This document shows positions 34,266 through 43,541 of a DNA stretch of 64,000 nucleotides, in pieces. Both the position numbers and the translations under genes were made by a program. The notes beneath the pieces were generated by a model. That model searched no databases and was not told where the DNA came from. It was given only the letters and a program-made list of their open reading frames with translations. The stretch is from Mixta intestinalis (GTDB taxonomy: Bacteria > Pseudomonadota > Gammaproteobacteria > Enterobacterales > Enterobacteriaceae). Position 1 is the stretch's first letter. The number at the start of each line of letters is the position of its first letter. The stretch lies in assembly GCF_009914055.1 (NCBI RefSeq), contig NZ_CP028271.1, positions 1,736,001 through 1,800,000 of the forward strand, given 5' to 3'.

Positions 34266-34515
34266 TCTTTTTCCATCCTGACTAACACTACTTTTAACTG
34301 TGCGGAATGGCTACCGCATTCTTGGTTGCTGGCTGGTGAATCTAAAGATGGCAAAAAAAGTAGAGACGAAGCCCAATGTCTGTCGCAATGGTTTTACGTC
34401 CCTCCAGGATCCTGAATCAGTAACAGTCATGTCATCAGACCAGCTATTACTTGAGTTGTATTTTCTTCCGTGACGTTCGCTTACAGTTTTTTAAGATTAT
34501 TCTGAAAGCCGTGCA

Positions 34516-34590
34516 AATGTATCCCCTCTGATTTCGACATACAACGAGCGACAGGTAAAATTTTAGATAAAGTGTGATCAAGATCACATT
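34516..34590 (-). promoter_or_regulatory. flhDC promoter with CRP-cAMP site
   Basis: TGTGATCAAGATCACA (34573-34588) is a near-perfect CRP palindrome. On the minus strand a -10 TACATT lies at 34521-34516, predicting a start near 34509. The CRP centre is then at about -72, the distance known for CAP at E. coli flhDC. This leaves a 5' leader of roughly 240 bases before flhD. Confidence 0.8.
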
Positions 34591-35367
34591 TTTAAAGCAA
34601 ATTGCCACAAAAAATCCATCAGTAACGCTTGTGAATAGTGCATAACGCAACCAATAAAGCCCTTTTTTGCTAAGTTTTTATCTAAATTTAAACAAAAAAT
34701 TCACATAAGTTTGCTTTTTATGCGATACCTGCCATATGTGGGGCGACAGCCGTTTCACCTGAAATTAACATCTGTCAGTTTTTGTAAAAACAGCATTTAA
34801 TGCTACTAAGAGCGCAGCAAACAAGTCGTGATATTAATCACTTAGGAAAACAGTTTCCAGGCAAGACGAATCTGCTGCAAATGGCAAAAGGACGAAATTA
34901 CGGCGTTTTGACAACGGTTCGTTAACAGTGAAGCAGCAGTGTATGAAGGGTATCAGCAGATGTAACTATCTGTGACATTAGAGATATGAATGTTTGGTAC
35001 GTAACGGGCAACTACTCGCCATGACTATCGGCAGCGTGCCGTTATTCTTTATGCCTGCCCCGGCAGTTTTAGCCGAAAAATACCGCAAGCGCGTAAAAAG
35101 TGTGCAAAAGGCTTGTCTTCAGGTTTTTACGCTCACTCAGCAGAACGCAGCATATTCTCCGGTGACGGAACGCCAACGGCAGCATTTTAACGTGGCCTGA
35201 GCGCAGCTGTTTTGCCACGGCGTTATCAGAACGGATAAAAATCGACGGCAACACGGTCAGAGAGAACAGCAGAGTTAATAGCGGGAAATGTGCTAAAGGA
35301 GGCAGGGAAATGCGTCAGGCAGGTAAGCGCGTATCAACATCCCTGTCGATACGCGAGCGCAGAACAA
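34591..35367. other. Long upstream region of flhDC
   Basis: No supported gene between the flhDC promoter and otsA. In E. coli uspC (and often an IS1) lies here; neither is present. The region is AT-rich up to about 34,900. Other regulators of flhDC (H-NS, RcsAB, OmpR and LysR types) may bind here, but I could not assign sites. Confidence 0.5.
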
Positions 35368-36804
35368 TCAGGCGCGGCGCGATAGTGTCGCCACGTTGTT
35401 GTCAGCGCGATCGCTTTCACTGCGCGGCGTAATCGCCCGCAGATCTTTCAGGAAGCTTTCACGCCAGTGGGAAATATCATTTTTACGCAGTACCGCCATC
35501 ATATCGTTATAGCGGGAAACACGCTCTTCCAGCGGCATAGTGATCGCCTTATCCAGCGCCGCCGCAACTTCGTCACGATCGTAAGGGTTAACGATCAGCG
35601 CGGAGGTGAGTTCATTTGCCGCCCCGGCAAAGCGCGACAGCACCAGCACGCCCGGATCCTCAGGGTTTTGCGCCGCTACGTACTCTTTCGCCACCAGGTT
35701 CATCCCATCGCGCAGCGGTGTAACCAGCGCCACATCGGTCAGACGGAAAATTTTCATCAGCAGGCGGCGATCGAAATGCTGGTTAAGGTAATAGAGCGGC
35801 GTCCAGCCGAGAGTGCCATATTTGCCGTTGATGCGCCCCGCTTCGGTTTCCAGCTGATGACGAATATCCTGGTAAGCCTGTACATCACCGCGTGATGTCG
35901 GCGCAATCTGCGAGTAGCGGATTTTGCCACGATGCTGCGGGTAGTTTTCCAGCAGCGCTTCATAGGCCAGAAAACGCTCCGGCAGCCCCTTGGAGTAATC
36001 GAGACGTTCACAGGCAATAATATTTTTCGCATCGCCCAGCTCGCGCTTCATCGCGGCCATCTTCGGCGGCAGCGGGCCTTCCGCCATCTCTTTAATGCTG
36101 TCCGGCTCAATGCCGATAGGGTAAACCTCGGTGGCGAAGGTATGACCGAAGGCGCAATGCAGTTTCTCACCTTTCTCCTGCAGGGTGGTCAGCTGCGCCA
36201 TGCTTTCCAGGAACGCCAGGCGATCGTTTTCAGTCTGGAAGCCAAGCAGATCGTAATCGCACAACATCTCCAGCAGCTCGTTATGCGGCGGCAGCGCGTT
36301 AAAGATTTCCGGCGTCGGGAAAGGAATGTGCAGGAAGAAACCGATACGGTTTTTCACTCCACGCTTACGCAGCGCGGCGGCAAACGGCAGCAGATGATAA
36401 TCGTGGATCCACAGAATATCGTCAGGCTCAATCAGCGGCAGCAGACGCTGAGCCAGCTGTTCGTTAACGCTACAGTAGCCGTCCCAGGCTTCACGCTGGA
36501 ACTCAACTAAATCGAGGCGGTAATGGAAGGCGGGCCAGATAACCGTGTTGGAGAACTGGCAGTAGTAAAGATCGTAGTCGTTCTGATTCAGCGGAAAAGA
36601 GGCGTAGGTAATACCTTCATGTTTGACGATATCAAGATCGTCATTATCTTCTTCACCAATGGCGCTGATATCGCCATTCCAGCCAAACCATAAACCCCCT
36701 GTCGTCTTTAACGCATCGAGGATGCCAACCGCCAATCCGCCAGCGCTGGCTTTTGAACCATCTGGTACAGCGATACGGTTAGATACGACCACTAAGCGAC
36801 TCAT
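35368..36804 (-). CDS. otsA: Trehalose-6-phosphate synthase
   Basis: OtsA makes trehalose-6-phosphate from UDP-glucose and glucose-6-phosphate. The 478-residue GT20 enzyme shows the N-terminal RLVVVSNRIAVPDG with the glucose-phosphate Arg, the GGLAVG loop, WIHDYHLLP, LDYSKGLPERFLAYE and RDGMNLVAKEYVAAQ, all catalytic-site segments. The C-terminal tail after about 455 is variable. It overlaps otsB by 26 bases. The pair gives osmotic and stationary-phase protection. Confidence 0.96.
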   Translation of the reverse strand: MSRLVVVSNRIAVPDGSKASAGGLAVGILDALKTTGGLWFGWNGDISAIGEEDNDDLDIVKHEGITYASFPLNQNDYDLYYCQFSNTVIWPAFHYRLDLVEFQREAWDGYCSVNEQLAQRLLPLIEPDDILWIHDYHLLPFAAALRKRGVKNRIGFFLHIPFPTPEIFNALPPHNELLEMLCDYDLLGFQTENDRLAFLESMAQLTTLQEKGEKLHCAFGHTFATEVYPIGIEPDSIKEMAEGPLPPKMAAMKRELGDAKNIIACERLDYSKGLPERFLAYEALLENYPQHRGKIRYSQIAPTSRGDVQAYQDIRHQLETEAGRINGKYGTLGWTPLYYLNQHFDRRLLMKIFRLTDVALVTPLRDGMNLVAKEYVAAQNPEDPGVLVLSRFAGAANELTSALIVNPYDRDEVAAALDKAITMPLEERVSRYNDMMAVLRKNDISHWRESFLKDLRAITPRSESDRADNNVATLSRRA

Positions 36805-37594
36805 AACCTTGACTCCTTACCGACGTTGTTTCGTCTTGCTCTAATTGTAATTTAATCTGCTCCAGCCAGGCGTGAACCTCATTTACCCCATGCAGGCGAT
36901 AGCGCGCCTGGCTTGAGCCTTTACCGACTTTGACGGAGATGCCCTGCAGCGCGTTGACCGCAAGAAATCCTTTTTCGTCCGTCAAATCATCACCAATAAA
37001 TACCGGAATACGTCCGGCAAACGGCGCTTCTCCCATAAAAGTCTGAATTGCTGCTCCTTTGTCCACGCCCTGTGGTTTAATCTCCACCACGCATTTACCG
37101 GGCTGCAGCGCCAGCTCCGGGTAGCGTGCCACCAGCTTCTCTGCCAGCTGCATAACGTCGTTTTCATACTGTTCGGCACGGCGATAGTGCAACGCAAAGG
37201 CCATCCCTTTGGTTTCCAGCTGGGTGCCGGGCCACTGCGCCATCGCCTTGTGTAGCGTATCGCTCAGTTCCTGCCCCAGCGAGGCGGGCAGCGACAGGCG
37301 ATGCAGCTCACCGCTGGCGTCACGCCTTTCAGCGCCGTGTACGCCGGCGGCAGGCGCATGCAGCGGCGCAGCCAGCCTGTCCAGCTCGTGGATCGGGCGT
37401 CCCGATACCAGCGCCAGCGCGCCGTGGCTCAGACGATAAAGCGCCTGTAGCGTTTGTCGTACAGATTCGGGAATAAAGGCTTCATCAGGACGCGGCTGAA
37501 TGGCGGCCAGCGTCCCGTCAACATCAAAGAAGAATGCGTAGAGGCCGCCGCTCAGTGAGGGAAGTACTGCATTTTCTGCTGCTACGGTTGTCAC
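36779..37594 (-). CDS. otsB: Trehalose-6-phosphate phosphatase
   Basis: OtsB hydrolyses trehalose-6-phosphate to trehalose. The 271-residue HAD-family enzyme has the catalytic aspartates D24 and D26 in FFFDVDGTL. LVSGRPIHEL serves as motif II region, the Lys is in KPQGVDKGAA, and FIGDDLTDEKGF is motif IV. It is first in otsBA. A sigma-S-type -10 lies about 255 bases upstream, consistent with stress induction. Confidence 0.96.
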   Translation of the reverse strand: MTTVAAENAVLPSLSGGLYAFFFDVDGTLAAIQPRPDEAFIPESVRQTLQALYRLSHGALALVSGRPIHELDRLAAPLHAPAAGVHGAERRDASGELHRLSLPASLGQELSDTLHKAMAQWPGTQLETKGMAFALHYRRAEQYENDVMQLAEKLVARYPELALQPGKCVVEIKPQGVDKGAAIQTFMGEAPFAGRIPVFIGDDLTDEKGFLAVNALQGISVKVGKGSSQARYRLHGVNEVHAWLEQIKLQLEQDETTSVRSQGYESLSGRI

Positions 37595-37936
37595 ACTCTT
37601 CCTCCGGGTTTGAAACGCATCCGTTACGCTGGCGGGTTATGCCCCAAAGCAGCACTATCAACGGACAGAAAACAGTCAAATGTGGCGGAAGGAGGCGAGC
37701 GTGGGCAGGTTTACGGCGCTTCTGAAAGAGATGAGTGGCATAATGCTGGATATCGAACGATGACGACTCTCCCCTGAGTTAACCTGTTGTTCGTCGGCGC
37801 GAAGCCGACTGCCCATCTCGCATCACTTCTTGCGAACATCGTAACAACTCAGTATAGACGCGAATTTTGCCTTCGCCAGGCAGGGAGCCATTTTCAGAAT
37901 TGACTGAATTTTGCCGAACTAAACGATGTTTCAGCC
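37595..37936. promoter_or_regulatory. otsBA upstream region with sigma-S-like -10
   Basis: On the minus strand CTATACT (37857-37851) is the preferred -10 of RpoS promoters, with no good -35. Such a promoter would leave a leader of about 250 bases containing a small hairpin GTCGGC-GCGAA-GCCGAC (about 37,794-37,810). Known otsBA control by RpoS makes this plausible, but it is not proven. Confidence 0.4.
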
Positions 37937-38620
37937 TCAGCAGAGCGGATCGTCGACAGGTTCCACCAGCTCCGGCTGCTGATGATGCGGATTGCCTACC
38001 GCCCGGCTGACCGGGTGCCAGCTAAACTGCTGCGGATCCATTGCTCCCTGCTGCGCCAGTTCGCTGGCGCGACGGGCCGAGGTGTCAGGATGGAGCCAGG
38101 CGCTGACCGCTTCGGCCTCCAGCACCAGCGGACGCCGATCGTGCAGATCGACCATACCGCGATCGCTGGCGGCGGTAACAATCACGAAGCCCTCTTTCTC
38201 ATGCGGCTGTCCATAAGGCGCATGACCGATGGCAGCAAAAAACAGCGGCTGCCGTTGGCGATGAAAAATATAATAAGGCTGCTTTTTATCGCCCTCACGC
38301 TTCCATTCAAACCAGCCATCGGCCATTACAACCGCCCGCCCGTGCTGCCAGAGAGAACGAAACATTTTGCTCTCCGCCGCAGTTTCGCCACGTGCGTTAA
38401 TCAGCGGTGCTTTATGCCACCACGGAGGCGCATAGCCCCAGAACACCGGATCGAGATGCAGCGCGTCGTCACGGTGGTTGAGCAACAGCACGTTGCTGCC
38501 GGGCGCGACGTTATAACGCCCTATCGGCTGATCATCCCAGGCAATAGCGCTCTCTTCCCGATCGCCCAGCATCGTTAGCCAGGCTTCACGCGACTGAATT
38601 TGTGTAAAGCGTCCGCACAT
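37937..38620 (-). CDS. yedK: SRAP-domain DNA-protein crosslink protein YedK (HMCES family)
   Basis: YedK covalently traps abasic sites in single-stranded DNA and shields them. The 227-residue protein has all catalytic residues at E. coli numbers: Cys2 after Met removal, N75 (APLINARGET), E105 (GWFEW) and H160 (DLHDRRP). The family is conserved from bacteria to human HMCES. It is a single gene between otsBA and a LysR gene on the same strand. The histidine motif reads LHDRRP rather than the commoner IHDRMP, a mild variation. Confidence 0.93.
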   Translation of the reverse strand: MCGRFTQIQSREAWLTMLGDREESAIAWDDQPIGRYNVAPGSNVLLLNHRDDALHLDPVFWGYAPPWWHKAPLINARGETAAESKMFRSLWQHGRAVVMADGWFEWKREGDKKQPYYIFHRQRQPLFFAAIGHAPYGQPHEKEGFVIVTAASDRGMVDLHDRRPLVLEAEAVSAWLHPDTSARRASELAQQGAMDPQQFSWHPVSRAVGNPHHQQPELVEPVDDPLC

Positions 38621-38685
38621 AAGCGCCTCCTTAATATCAGAAAGTATAGAAGGCGCGGCGCGAGACGCGTCAGGAGGTTGCCGGA

Positions 38686-39642
38686 TTAAGGTGCCGGACG
38701 CGGCTGACGGCTGGGCGGCTGCGTGCCGGTAATGCGCGGCATCACCTCGCGCATCAGCGCAATAAACTGGCGCAGGCGTGCCGGATAGTAGCTGGCATAG
38801 GGATAGAGCAGATAAACCGGCAGCGGTGGTGCCTGCCAGCCGGGCGTTAACTGCTGCAAACGCCCCGCCTGCAAATCTTCTTTTACTACCCAGGCAGAAA
38901 CCATCGCCACGCCAAGACCATCCAGCGCGGCGCGCCGTACCGCGTAGAGGCTGTCGCTGCTCAGGCGCGGCACGATGGGGAACTGAAAGTGTTCGCCGCT
39001 GTGCGCAGCGTGCAGTATCACTTCATTGCTGTAAAAAATGCTCAGCGCCAACCAGGGCAGCCGGGTAAGATCCTCAACCTGACACACCGGCGGAAACTGC
39101 GCCAGCAAGTCAGGCGCGGCCACCACGATACGTGGTACCTCCGCCAGCAAAATTGCCACTACTGACGGATCGGTAACGTCACCAACGTGGATCGCGCAGT
39201 CGATACCGTCGGCAATAAAGTCGGGCGTCGGATCGTTAAGCGACCACTCAATACGCGTCAGGGGATAGCGGCGCAGATAATCGCCCAGCGGTGCGATCAG
39301 CTGATCCTGACCAAAGGCGTGTGGCGCACGTACTCTCAATACGCCGACCGGCTCATCGCTGACGGCATGCAGATCGTCCTCCAACAGCAGCCACTGCTCC
39401 GTCAGGCGGCGCGCATGTTGATAACAGCGCTCGCCATCATCGGTCAGTTTCATATGGTGAGTGGTGCGCTGAATTAAACGTGCGCCAAGCAACTGCTCCA
39501 GCGTCTGTAAACGGCGGCTCACGGTGGGCTGGCTGGTTTGCATCTGCTGTGCGGCGGCGGAGAGGCTGCCGCTCTCGACAATGCGCACGAAAGTATGCAA
39601 CAGCGTTATACGGTCTGTGCCGATAGCGTTTGAGTCTTTCAT
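38686..39642 (-). CDS. LysR-family transcriptional regulator
   Basis: A 318-residue regulator with an N-terminal winged HTH (LLHTFVRIVESGSLSAAAQQMQTSQPTVSRRLQTLEQLLGARLIQRTT) and a periplasmic-binding-like effector domain. It belongs to the CrgA-type group (LRVRAPHAFGQDQLIAPLGDYLRRYP). It is divergent from an MFS exporter 95 bases away and most likely controls it and itself. A perfect palindrome spans its own start codon. The effector is unknown. The C-terminal tail PPSRQPRPAP is low in complexity. Confidence 0.9.
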   Translation of the reverse strand: MKDSNAIGTDRITLLHTFVRIVESGSLSAAAQQMQTSQPTVSRRLQTLEQLLGARLIQRTTHHMKLTDDGERCYQHARRLTEQWLLLEDDLHAVSDEPVGVLRVRAPHAFGQDQLIAPLGDYLRRYPLTRIEWSLNDPTPDFIADGIDCAIHVGDVTDPSVVAILLAEVPRIVVAAPDLLAQFPPVCQVEDLTRLPWLALSIFYSNEVILHAAHSGEHFQFPIVPRLSSDSLYAVRRAALDGLGVAMVSAWVVKEDLQAGRLQQLTPGWQAPPLPVYLLYPYASYYPARLRQFIALMREVMPRITGTQPPSRQPRPAP

Positions 39643-39655
39643 ACGTATTACGTAT
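39641..39655. promoter_or_regulatory. Palindromic operator at the LysR start codon
   Basis: ATACGTA-T-TACGTAT is a perfect 7-bp inverted repeat around one base. It includes the LysR ATG (39642-39640) and lies in the divergent LysR/MFS intergenic region. It is a likely regulator binding site. Confidence 0.5.
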
Positions 39656-39737
39656 AACAGTTTTACCCCGGCGACGGCTACCCATTACGCCGCCAAAAGC
39701 GAAAAATAGCCGTACATTCGCTTTCGGAGAGATCCTC

Positions 39738-40934
39738 ATGTCGCTTTCACTGTCCTCTTCCACCGCTAACGCCAGCGGCCTGTCACGCAGCACGCAGTTC
39801 CTGCTGGCGAGCGGTGCCGGGCTGAGCGTGGCCTCTATCTATTACAGTCAGCCGATGCTCGGCGCGGTGGGCGGCAGCTTTAACGCCAGCATCGCTGATA
39901 CCGGCCTGGTGCCGACGCTGACCCAGCTCGGCTATGCGCTCGGCATTCTGTTTCTGACACCGCTTGGCGACCGCTACGATCGTCGCCATATCATTCTGCT
40001 GAAGGGGCTGCTGCTGGCGCTGACGCTACTGTTTTGCAGCCTGAGCGGTTCCTTTAGCATGCTGTTGTTAACCAGCCTGGCGATGGGGCTGGCGGCTACC
40101 GTAGCGCAGGATATTATTCCGGCGGCGGCAACGCTTGCCAGCGAGCAGCAGCGCGGTAAGACCGTCGGTACGGTGATGACTGGCCTGCTGGCGGGGATTC
40201 TGCTGTCACGGGTCATCAGCGGTGCGGTTGCCGACTGGTTTGGCTGGCGCAGCGTCTATGCCGCCGCCGCGCTCGGCGTACTGTTAATTACCCTGGCGAT
40301 CTGGCAGGCGCTGCCGCGCTTTACGCCTGGTTCGCGCCTCTCTTACCTGGCGCTGCTGCGTTCGCTGGGACAGCTCTGGCTGCGTCACGCTCCGCTGCGC
40401 CGTGCGGCGCTGGCACAGGGCCTGCTGTCGGTTGCCTTTAGCGCCTTTTGGTCAACGCTGGCGCTGATGCTGGCGGAGCGTTATCACCTCGGCAGTGCCA
40501 GTGCGGGTGCCTTCGGCCTGGCGGGGGCGGCGGGTGCGCTGGCTGCACCCATTGCCGGAGCGATTGCCGATCGCCGTGGCCCGAACCAGGTAACGCGCAT
40601 CGGCGCGGCGCTGGTCACGCTCTCCTTTGCCCTGATGTTTGTTATGCCGCTGCTGTCACCACCGGCACAGCTGACGGTGATCGTTATCTCCGCCATCGGT
40701 TTTGATCTGGGGCTACAGGCCACGCTAATTGCTCACCAGACGCTAATCTACAGCCTCGATCCGGCAGCACGTAGCCGCCTGAACGCGGTGATGTTTACCG
40801 TAGTGTTTATCGGCATGGCGAGCGGCGCAGCGCTGGGCAGTCACGCGCTGGCGCTGGCGGGCTGGAACGGTGTCGTCGCGCTGGCAACCCTGGCGGCGGC
40901 GGGCGGCCTCGCAATCCGCCTCACCAGCCGTTAA
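39738..40934 (+). CDS. MFS transporter (drug:H+ antiporter type)
   Basis: An inner-membrane carrier of 398 residues with about twelve helices. The MFS loop 2-3 signature is visible as GDRYDRRHIIL and repeated in the second half as IADRRGPNQVTRIG. The chain SIYYSQPMLGAVGGSF near the start is typical of DHA1-group efflux proteins. I chose the ATG at 39738 behind GGAGAG; the longer frame runs through the divergent LysR gene. The substrate is unknown, and the divergent LysR suggests inducible export. Confidence 0.88.
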   Translation: MSLSLSSSTANASGLSRSTQFLLASGAGLSVASIYYSQPMLGAVGGSFNASIADTGLVPTLTQLGYALGILFLTPLGDRYDRRHIILLKGLLLALTLLFCSLSGSFSMLLLTSLAMGLAATVAQDIIPAAATLASEQQRGKTVGTVMTGLLAGILLSRVISGAVADWFGWRSVYAAAALGVLLITLAIWQALPRFTPGSRLSYLALLRSLGQLWLRHAPLRRAALAQGLLSVAFSAFWSTLALMLAERYHLGSASAGAFGLAGAAGALAAPIAGAIADRRGPNQVTRIGAALVTLSFALMFVMPLLSPPAQLTVIVISAIGFDLGLQATLIAHQTLIYSLDPAARSRLNAVMFTVVFIGMASGAALGSHALALAGWNGVVALATLAAAGGLAIRLTSR

Positions 40935-41145
40935 TGTTCTTGCTGTTGCCAGCGGTAGCGGCAGAATGCCTCTCAAAGCGTATGATAAATGGCCCCGCAT
41001 CCTGGCAAACGGCTGATGTAACATGAAAGTTCTTCCTGTTAGCCGTTTTGCTGAACAGAAAGAGCGGGGTTATTTGCTCGTTAACCGCAGGTTATGCGAG
41101 GATGAAAGACTAAGCTTCACGATCCTATCTGGAGACAGTAAAAGA

Positions 41146-41685
41146 ATGGCAATCGAATATGCGGTAATTGCGGGCGGCTGCTTCTGGTGTACCGAAGCGG
41201 TATTCAAAGATCTTATTGGCGTAGAATCGGTTGAAAGCGGCTATACCGGCGGCACGCGCCCTAACCCCAGCTATGAGCAGGTATGCAGCGGCGCTACCGG
41301 GCACGCTGAAGCGATCCGCATCGGTTTCAATCCGCAGCAGATCGGCTATGGCGATCTGCTGGATATCAGCTTTGCCACACACGATCCGACCCAGCTTAAC
41401 CGTCAGGGCAACGATATCGGCACCCAGTACCGCTCGGCAATTTTTCCCGCCAACGCGGAACAGGAAGCTGAAGCGAAAGCGGCTATCGCCCGCGCGCAGC
41501 AGGATCACAGCGATCCCATCGTGACCACTATCGAGCCGCTGAAAGAATTTTATCCGGCAGAAGATTATCATCAGGATTACTGGGAAGGCGCGGGCCAGCG
41601 TAACGGCTACTGCCTGGCGGTCATTCCGCCCAAGCTGCAAAAACTGCGTAAAAGTTTCGCTAATCGCGTGAAGTCATCTTCCTGA
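41146..41685 (+). CDS. msrA: Peptide-methionine (S)-S-oxide reductase MsrA
   Basis: MsrA repairs oxidised methionine. From the ATG at 41146 the protein has 179 residues and starts AIEYAVIAGGCFWCTEAVF, with catalytic Cys12 in GCFWC. The substrate pocket segments GYTGG, GATGHAEA, THDPTQLNRQGNDIGTQYRS and EDYHQDYW are all there. It is the shorter form without the N-terminal extension of E. coli MsrA (212 residues). A GGAGA ribosome site precedes it. It ends at a bidirectional terminator shared with phoA. Confidence 0.94.
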   Translation: MAIEYAVIAGGCFWCTEAVFKDLIGVESVESGYTGGTRPNPSYEQVCSGATGHAEAIRIGFNPQQIGYGDLLDISFATHDPTQLNRQGNDIGTQYRSAIFPANAEQEAEAKAAIARAQQDHSDPIVTTIEPLKEFYPAEDYHQDYWEGAGQRNGYCLAVIPPKLQKLRKSFANRVKSSS

Positions 41686-41703
41686 GGTTGGCGTTAAGCC
41701 GAT

Positions 41704-41731
41704 AAAAAAGGCGAGCCTGGCTCGCCTTTTT
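41704..41731. terminator. Shared msrA/phoA terminator
   Basis: GGCGAGC-CTG-GCTCGCC with A's before and T's after on both strands forms a bidirectional terminator between convergent genes. Confidence 0.92.
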
Positions 41732-41735
41732 CGCA

Positions 41736-43145
41736 TCAGGGCTTCAGACCCAGCGCATCACGGATAGTAAAGAACAGATCGGTTTGATCGGTCAGGCCGG
41801 TTACGTTGGCCGCATGCGGGCCGTAAGCAGCGATACGCAGCTGCGTGCCGGTATGCTCCTGCGATTCTCCTTCTGAGTTACCGTAACTGACGGTCATTAC
41901 CGCGCCATCTTTGGTATTCAGCGCCTGCGTCAGCCCTGGCGCTTTGGTGCCGTTTTCCACAATCTGGCTGGAGTGCGCATGGTCTGCCGTTACAATAACC
42001 AGCGTATTGCCATCCTTACGGGCAAAGTCGAGCGCCTTCTGCACCGCCTCATCCAGATCGACCGTTTCGCCAATCTGACCGCACGGGTTAGCGGCGTGAT
42101 CCTGTTTATCAATAGAAGCACCTTCTACCTGTAAGAAAAAGCCACGCGGATTTTTACTGAGCAACGTAATCGCTTTATCGGTCATCTGTGCCAGCGTCGG
42201 CACAGAGGCGGGGCGTTCCGCGTTCACTTCGCAGGTAACGGCAGGCTTATCGATATTACCGTGATAGCTCGCTTTTGGCCCCTGCCAGCGCACCGGCATA
42301 TTGCCTTCGCTGAACAGCCCCAGCAGCGGCTGTTGCTGATTCGCCTCGGTGACCGCATTCAGTCCGTTAACATCATCCACCAGCCGGTAGCCGCGCGCCT
42401 GCGCCTGCTCGCGTAGCGTTTTCCCCTGATAATCACCCGCCTTTGCCGTTTCATTAAAGGTCTTACCGCCGCCGCCCAGCGTGACATCGGCACGAGCAAC
42501 AAGCAGCTGCTCGGCAATCGATCCTCTGCCGCCCTTCTCCAGTGCATTGCTGGCGCACAGCTCGCTGGTTTTTTCCGGCCCGTAGCATTTACGCGAGGTC
42601 ACATGCGATATCTGCGCGGCAGGCGTGGCATCTTCCAGTTCGGCGGTAGAGACGTTGCCAGTTGCTTTGCCGCCCGCCTTCGCCATCTCCAGCAGGGTCA
42701 TATGGTCTTTGCCGTTAACGTCAACGCCCAGCGCGCCATTGTAGGTTTTGACGCCGGTAGACCAGGCGGTGGCCGAGGCTGCCGAATCGGTGACATAGCT
42801 CGGCTTATGCGACTCTTTATCCAGGGAATAATGGGTATACTGACCGGTTAACGGTAGCGCATCGATACCTTTAAAAAAGCCGCCCGCTCCCAGCGCATAA
42901 TTGCGAGCCAGCGTGATTTCCGAATCGCCCATGCCATCGCCAATCAGCAGAATAACGTTTTTCGCGGGCGCATTGCTGAGCGAGGCTTTCAGCGCTTCGG
43001 TCTGATCGCCGCTAAAGCGCCGTGCGCCACCAAACTGGGTGATATCACCTTGCGCCGCACGCGTAATGGTAGACATCTCCGCCGCCGCACTGCCGCACAC
43101 CAGCGCCGCCAGCAACGAGACGGCAAATAAAGGCTGTTTTTTCAT
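41736..43145 (-). CDS. phoA: Periplasmic alkaline phosphatase
   Basis: PhoA frees phosphate from monoesters in the periplasm under phosphate limitation. From the ATG at 43145 the protein has 469 residues, with signal peptide KKQPLFAVSLLAALVCGSAAA. The catalytic serine is in VTDSAASATAWSTGV. Metal ligands appear in LLIGDGMGDSE, FFLQVEGASIDKQDHAANP, IVTADHAHSSQ and QEHTGTQL. The Cys pairs SRKCYGPEKTSELC and TCEV...NPCG can form the two disulfides. A longer frame upstream is not part of the protein. A Pho box lies about 80 bases before the start. Confidence 0.95.
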   Translation of the reverse strand: MKKQPLFAVSLLAALVCGSAAAEMSTITRAAQGDITQFGGARRFSGDQTEALKASLSNAPAKNVILLIGDGMGDSEITLARNYALGAGGFFKGIDALPLTGQYTHYSLDKESHKPSYVTDSAASATAWSTGVKTYNGALGVDVNGKDHMTLLEMAKAGGKATGNVSTAELEDATPAAQISHVTSRKCYGPEKTSELCASNALEKGGRGSIAEQLLVARADVTLGGGGKTFNETAKAGDYQGKTLREQAQARGYRLVDDVNGLNAVTEANQQQPLLGLFSEGNMPVRWQGPKASYHGNIDKPAVTCEVNAERPASVPTLAQMTDKAITLLSKNPRGFFLQVEGASIDKQDHAANPCGQIGETVDLDEAVQKALDFARKDGNTLVIVTADHAHSSQIVENGTKAPGLTQALNTKDGAVMTVSYGNSEGESQEHTGTQLRIAAYGPHAANVTGLTDQTDLFFTIRDALGLKP

Positions 43146-43224
43146 CCATTTAATCCTTGTTAATAAGAGCATCAACGCTGTGTAAGCAGTGTGCGACAGT
43201 GAGGTGATCTTTTTTTTACCGTCT

Positions 43225-43242
43225 GATGGCAGTTTTATGACG
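43225..43242 (-). promoter_or_regulatory. Pho box (PhoB site) of phoA
   Basis: On the minus strand CGTCATAAAACTGCCATC matches the PhoB consensus, two TGTCA-type repeats 11 bases apart with an AT-rich spacer. It lies upstream of phoA at the usual distance. Confidence 0.8.
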
Positions 43243-43303
43243 CGCAGAGGCAATGCTTACTGGTTAAGGCTTAACCGGGCGTAACGCCTGAGAAAAATAG
43301 TGC

Positions 43304-43332
43304 TTGACCCTGTCAGGGCAACTCCCTATAGT
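43304..43332 (+). promoter_or_regulatory. tRNA-Ser promoter
   Basis: TTGACC, a 17-base spacer and TATAGT, followed by the GC-rich discriminator GCGCCCC typical of stringently controlled stable RNA promoters. The start would be about 35 bases before the mature tRNA. Confidence 0.8.
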
Positions 43333-43373
43333 AGCGCCCCGTTGCCACCCAGAGCGGTGGCAGCTGACAATGT

Positions 43374-43461
43374 GGTGAGGTGTCCGAGTGGCTGAAGGAG
43401 CACGCCTGGAAAGTGTGTATACGGCAACGTATCGGGGGTTCGAATCCCCCCCTCACCGCCA
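43374..43461 (+). tRNA. serX: tRNA-Ser (GGA anticodon)
   Basis: An 88-base class II tRNA with encoded CCA. The acceptor arms GGTGAGG / CCTCACC, the anticodon stem-loop CACGCCTGGAAAGTGTG with anticodon GGA, a long variable arm and the GGTTCGAATCC T-arm are all clear. It reads UCC and UCU codons. The sequence equals the E. coli serW/serX type; which of the two it corresponds to cannot be told. It is followed by its own terminator. Serine tRNAs of this type are known island insertion sites in enterics. Confidence 0.95.
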
Positions 43462-43473
43462 TTATTCAATGAG

Positions 43474-43504
43474 AAAGCCTGAGCGAAAGTTCAGGCTTTT
43501 TTGT
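43474..43504 (+). terminator. tRNA-Ser terminator
   Basis: AAAGCCTGA, an 8-base loop and TCAGGCTTT followed by TTT, 12 bases after the tRNA. Confidence 0.88.
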
Positions 43505-43541
43505 GTACATTGACCCGTCCTGATACGGGAAAAGAATGGGC

